A DNA stretch of 64,000 nt from Longimycelium tulufanense (GTDB lineage Bacteria > Actinomycetota > Actinomycetes > Mycobacteriales > Pseudonocardiaceae), in NCBI RefSeq assembly GCF_014645795.1, contig NZ_BMMK01000002.1, positions 30,982 to 94,981 on the forward strand. Direction: 5' to 3'. This document shows, in pieces, positions 63,617 through 64,000 of the stretch (the first letter of the stretch is position 1; each line of letters begins with the position of its first letter). The translations under genes and the position numbers were made by a program. The notes beneath the pieces are model-generated. The model did not search any database and was not told where the DNA came from. It was given only the letters and a program-made list of their open reading frames with translations.

Positions 63617-64000
63617 CCGTCCACCCTAAGCCGTGACCCTGCTCGGCCATATGGTGGGTGCTCACTCCCAACCGGACTATCGCGGCCCACGCGGCGCGCG
63701 AAAACTCGGGGGCCGGCGCATGGATCAGGCACTGTTTTCCTGGCGCGGTCGTGGTGTAGGCGTGGACCGACGCCCGACGACAGGTCGGGAAAGGGCCACT
63801 CGGGTGGTGCGACCACATCGATCTTCCCTTTCACGACAACCCTCCGTAGCGTCGGCACGGCCAGGTTCGATCTGCTTGAGTACCGACCACTCGACGCTGC
63901 ACCCCGAAACACGACCCCCTGATCGACTTGTGGAACGACCGGACGCCGTGCCGAATGCGGCGATTCGCCGGGACCGTGTTTTTGTCACGTCGTGCTGATG
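63617..64000. other. Window end, no gene recognised
   Basis: The 384 bases upstream of priA hold its -10 (63623-63628), but no open frame with a credible start or product. The A/T-richer stretch from about 63660 to 63860 looks non-coding. Confidence 0.4.

Overview
The window is a gene-dense, GC-rich chromosome segment (single 60-base lines of core genes reach about 75% GC) with GTG and ATG starts, many leaderless genes and short overlaps. Gene content and order point to an actinomycete, most likely of the Pseudonocardiales. The main clue is the block priA-(inositol monophosphatase)-hisF-hisI ... trpE-(Trp-operon membrane protein)-trpC-trpB-trpA ... lgt, which follows the arrangement known from Mycobacterium and relatives. 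The segment looks chromosomal: no IS element, integrase, CRISPR array or plasmid function is visible.

Layout. 0-5 kb: a secreted GH18 chitinase, with two DasR-like operators between it and a divergent membrane protein, and an orphan cytochrome P450. 5-8.4 kb: a secreted protein, a membrane-anchored protein and a PrsW-type protease with an apparent frameshift. 8.5-14.1 kb: an acyl-CoA dehydrogenase / biotin-dependent carboxylase operon of the leucine-degradation type and its divergent TetR gene, with three copies of a 16-bp operator-like motif. 14.2-17 kb: IclR regulator, ECF sigma factor with a fused zinc-finger tail, DedA protein. 17.6-24.7 kb: a 44-codon gene, a SulP-carbonic anhydrase fusion, an S13 D,D-carboxypeptidase carrying 11-residue repeats, a methyltransferase and TesB. 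24.8-32 kb: pyruvate kinase, VanZ-like and PLDc_N proteins, an orphan response regulator, L-isoaspartate methyltransferase, a DUF3048 lipoprotein, and an operon joining a haem-oxygenase-like putative diiron oxidase with a CDGSH iron-sulfur protein. 32-42 kb: gltD-gltB and a cobalamin riboswitch ahead of a B12-type ABC importer. 42-47 kb: membrane proteins, a dicarboxylate symporter and lgt.

48-53.6 kb: a compact cassette between lgt and trpA, two genes that are neighbours in related genomes. It encodes SbnA and SbnB homologues (L-2,3-diaminopropionate synthesis from O-phosphoserine and glutamate), an M20 hydrolase, a GntR/UTRA regulator and a threonine-synthase-like PLP enzyme; an EamA transporter follows on the same strand. 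No NRPS or siderophore gene accompanies it, and sampled GC is lower than in the flanks. This is the best candidate for an undescribed small metabolic system.

53.7-64 kb: the trp genes, a TetR gene, the initiator tRNA with its terminator, and the end of a his operon. No trpF is present, so PriA (HisA) probably serves both histidine and tryptophan synthesis.
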